Positions 6,027 through 6,695 of a stretch of DNA of 6,695 bases are shown one piece after another (position 1 is the stretch's first letter; each line of letters begins with the position of its first letter). A program made the position numbers and the translations under genes. Source of the DNA: Chloroflexota bacterium (lineage in GTDB: Bacteria; Chloroflexota; Dehalococcoidia; Lucifugimonadales; JADFKI01); NCBI GenBank assembly GCA_009838595.1, contig VXRI01000092.1, positions 1 to 6,695 on the forward strand. Direction: 5' to 3'. The notes under the pieces were generated by a model. It did not search any database and had not been told where the DNA came from. It was given only the letters and a program-made list of their open reading frames with translations.

Positions 6027-6033
6027 ATTGTGT

Positions 6034-6695
6034 ATGACTACCGCTACTCCATCCGCCGCCTTTGGCGCCAGTATCAAGCGACGCGAAGACCCACGCCTGA
6101 TTACTGGCAGAGGCACTTATGTAGATGACATCAAGCTCGTGGGAATGTTGCATATGGCACTCGTTCGTAGCCCATACGCCCACGCCAACATCACCAGCAT
6201 CGACACGGCAGCAGCAAGTGCTGCTAACGGCGTGGTCGCGGTCCTCACCGGCGAAGACATCGGCGAGGAAATCGGGCTGCCGTGCGGCTGGGTCGTGCCG
6301 GACACCATCGAAGTGCCGCATCCGCCGCTGGCAATCGGCAAGGTGCGCTGCGTTGGCGATGCCGTTGTCGCCGTCATAGCAGACAGCGCGTCCGCGGCAG
6401 CCGATGCCGCTGAGTTAGTCGAAGTCGGCTACGATGTGCTGCCGGCAGCCGTCAATGCCGAGCTCGCCACGAAGGACGGCGCGGCGCAGGTGCATGATTC
6501 CGCGCCGAATAATGTTGGCTTTGAGTGGGAAGTAGGCGGCGGCGATATGGAAGCCGCCGGCGCATCCGCAGAAGTACGAGTTTCCGAACGAATCGTCAAC
6601 CAGCGCCTCATCCCTAACTCCATGGAGGGCAGGGCTGTCGTCGCGGACTACAACCCCGGCACTAATCAGGTTACTGTCTGGACATCGTCGCAGAT
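6034..6695 (+). CDS. Molybdenum hydroxylase large subunit, CoxL/xanthine dehydrogenase family (partial)
   Basis: N-terminal 220 residues of the molybdopterin-binding large subunit of a xanthine/aldehyde/CO-dehydrogenase-type enzyme; the gene runs off the right edge (full members have about 750-800 residues). The start is standard: IKRREDPRLITGRGTYVDDI (14-33), then HMALVRSPYAHANI (40-53) and AIGKVRCVGDAVVAVIADS (100-118), which belong to the a/b hammerhead domain. After it comes NQRLIPNSMEGRAVVADY (190-207), the opening of the molybdopterin-binding domain. CoxL-like proteins usually read MEPRA here; this one has Gly instead of Pro. The active-site loop that separates true CO dehydrogenase (AYXCSFR) from other hydroxylases lies beyond the window, so the substrate is open. 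The medium (FAD) and small (2Fe-2S) subunits are not upstream and, if linked, must follow. The start is fixed by AGGAGG seven bases upstream. Confidence 0.93.
   Translation, partial: MTTATPSAAFGASIKRREDPRLITGRGTYVDDIKLVGMLHMALVRSPYAHANITSIDTAAASAANGVVAVLTGEDIGEEIGLPCGWVVPDTIEVPHPPLAIGKVRCVGDAVVAVIADSASAAADAAELVEVGYDVLPAAVNAELATKDGAAQVHDSAPNNVGFEWEVGGGDMEAAGASAEVRVSERIVNQRLIPNSMEGRAVVADYNPGTNQVTVWTSSQ

Larger units (their letters stand above)
5610..6033. other. Non-coding stretch between recombinase and molybdenum hydroxylase
   Basis: No convincing gene is present in these 424 bases. The two minus-strand open frames through 5613-5871 have no usable ribosome site and read through the dispersed repeat, so they look spurious. 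The stretch holds the inverted repeat at 5614-5639, the palindromic repeat at 5756-5789, two short hairpins (ACCGC/GCGGT at 5897-5909 and GCGAC/GTCGC at 5953-5967), and the probable promoter and leader of the downstream gene. I found no tRNA, and the rest shows nothing recognisable. Confidence 0.6.

Noticed and set aside
5610..6033. Search for a tRNA, small RNA or dif site in the longest non-coding stretch
   Set aside because: No T-loop-like GGTTCGAATCC sequence, cloverleaf or 28-base dif-like palindrome was found. Only short hairpins are present.
6008..6037. Nine-codon frame starting with ATT after GGGAGG and ending in an ATGA overlap with the hydroxylase start
   Set aside because: ATT starts are very rare, and the AGGAGG at 6021-6026 fully explains initiation at 6034. 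The overlap is probably coincidental.

Overview
The window looks like chromosomal DNA from a free-living, moderately GC-rich bacterium (high-50s percent GC by eye). No gene gives a firm taxonomic label. The combination of a split MacB-type exporter with a very long adaptor, a CoxL-like molybdenum hydroxylase and a dispersed repeat that reads CHSER in one frame would suit the Chloroflexota (SAR202/Dehalococcoidia-like lineages). That assignment is inference.

Layout: positions 47-4377 hold a three-gene minus-strand operon, transcribed from right to left. It encodes a 768-residue HlyD/MacA-type membrane-fusion adaptor (2071-4377), an ABC ATPase (1273-1983) and a MacB/FtsX-type permease (47-1276). 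ATPase and permease overlap by four bases (ATGA). Together they form a MacAB-like efflux or export pump: two ATPases drive two four-helix permeases, and the adaptor extends outward from the membrane. A 308-base divergent intergenic region (4378-4685) separates this operon from a plus-strand Xer-type tyrosine recombinase (4686-5609), in which all six catalytic residues are present. A 424-base non-coding stretch (5610-6033) follows. It contains an inverted repeat just after the recombinase, a palindromic dispersed-repeat copy at 5756-5789 and a candidate promoter at 5911-5939. The window ends inside a plus-strand gene for the large, molybdopterin-binding subunit of a xanthine/CO-dehydrogenase-family enzyme (6034 to the right edge), whose first 220 residues are visible.

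The three units (pump, recombinase, molybdenum hydroxylase) have no evident functional link. The most unusual item is the adaptor. Its coiled-coil hairpin is built from repeats of about 32 residues on both arms, and its tip carries an aromatic-rich, probably globular insert of about 115 residues with two cysteines. I see no CRISPR array, tRNA, rRNA, insertion sequence or convincingly new multi-gene system.
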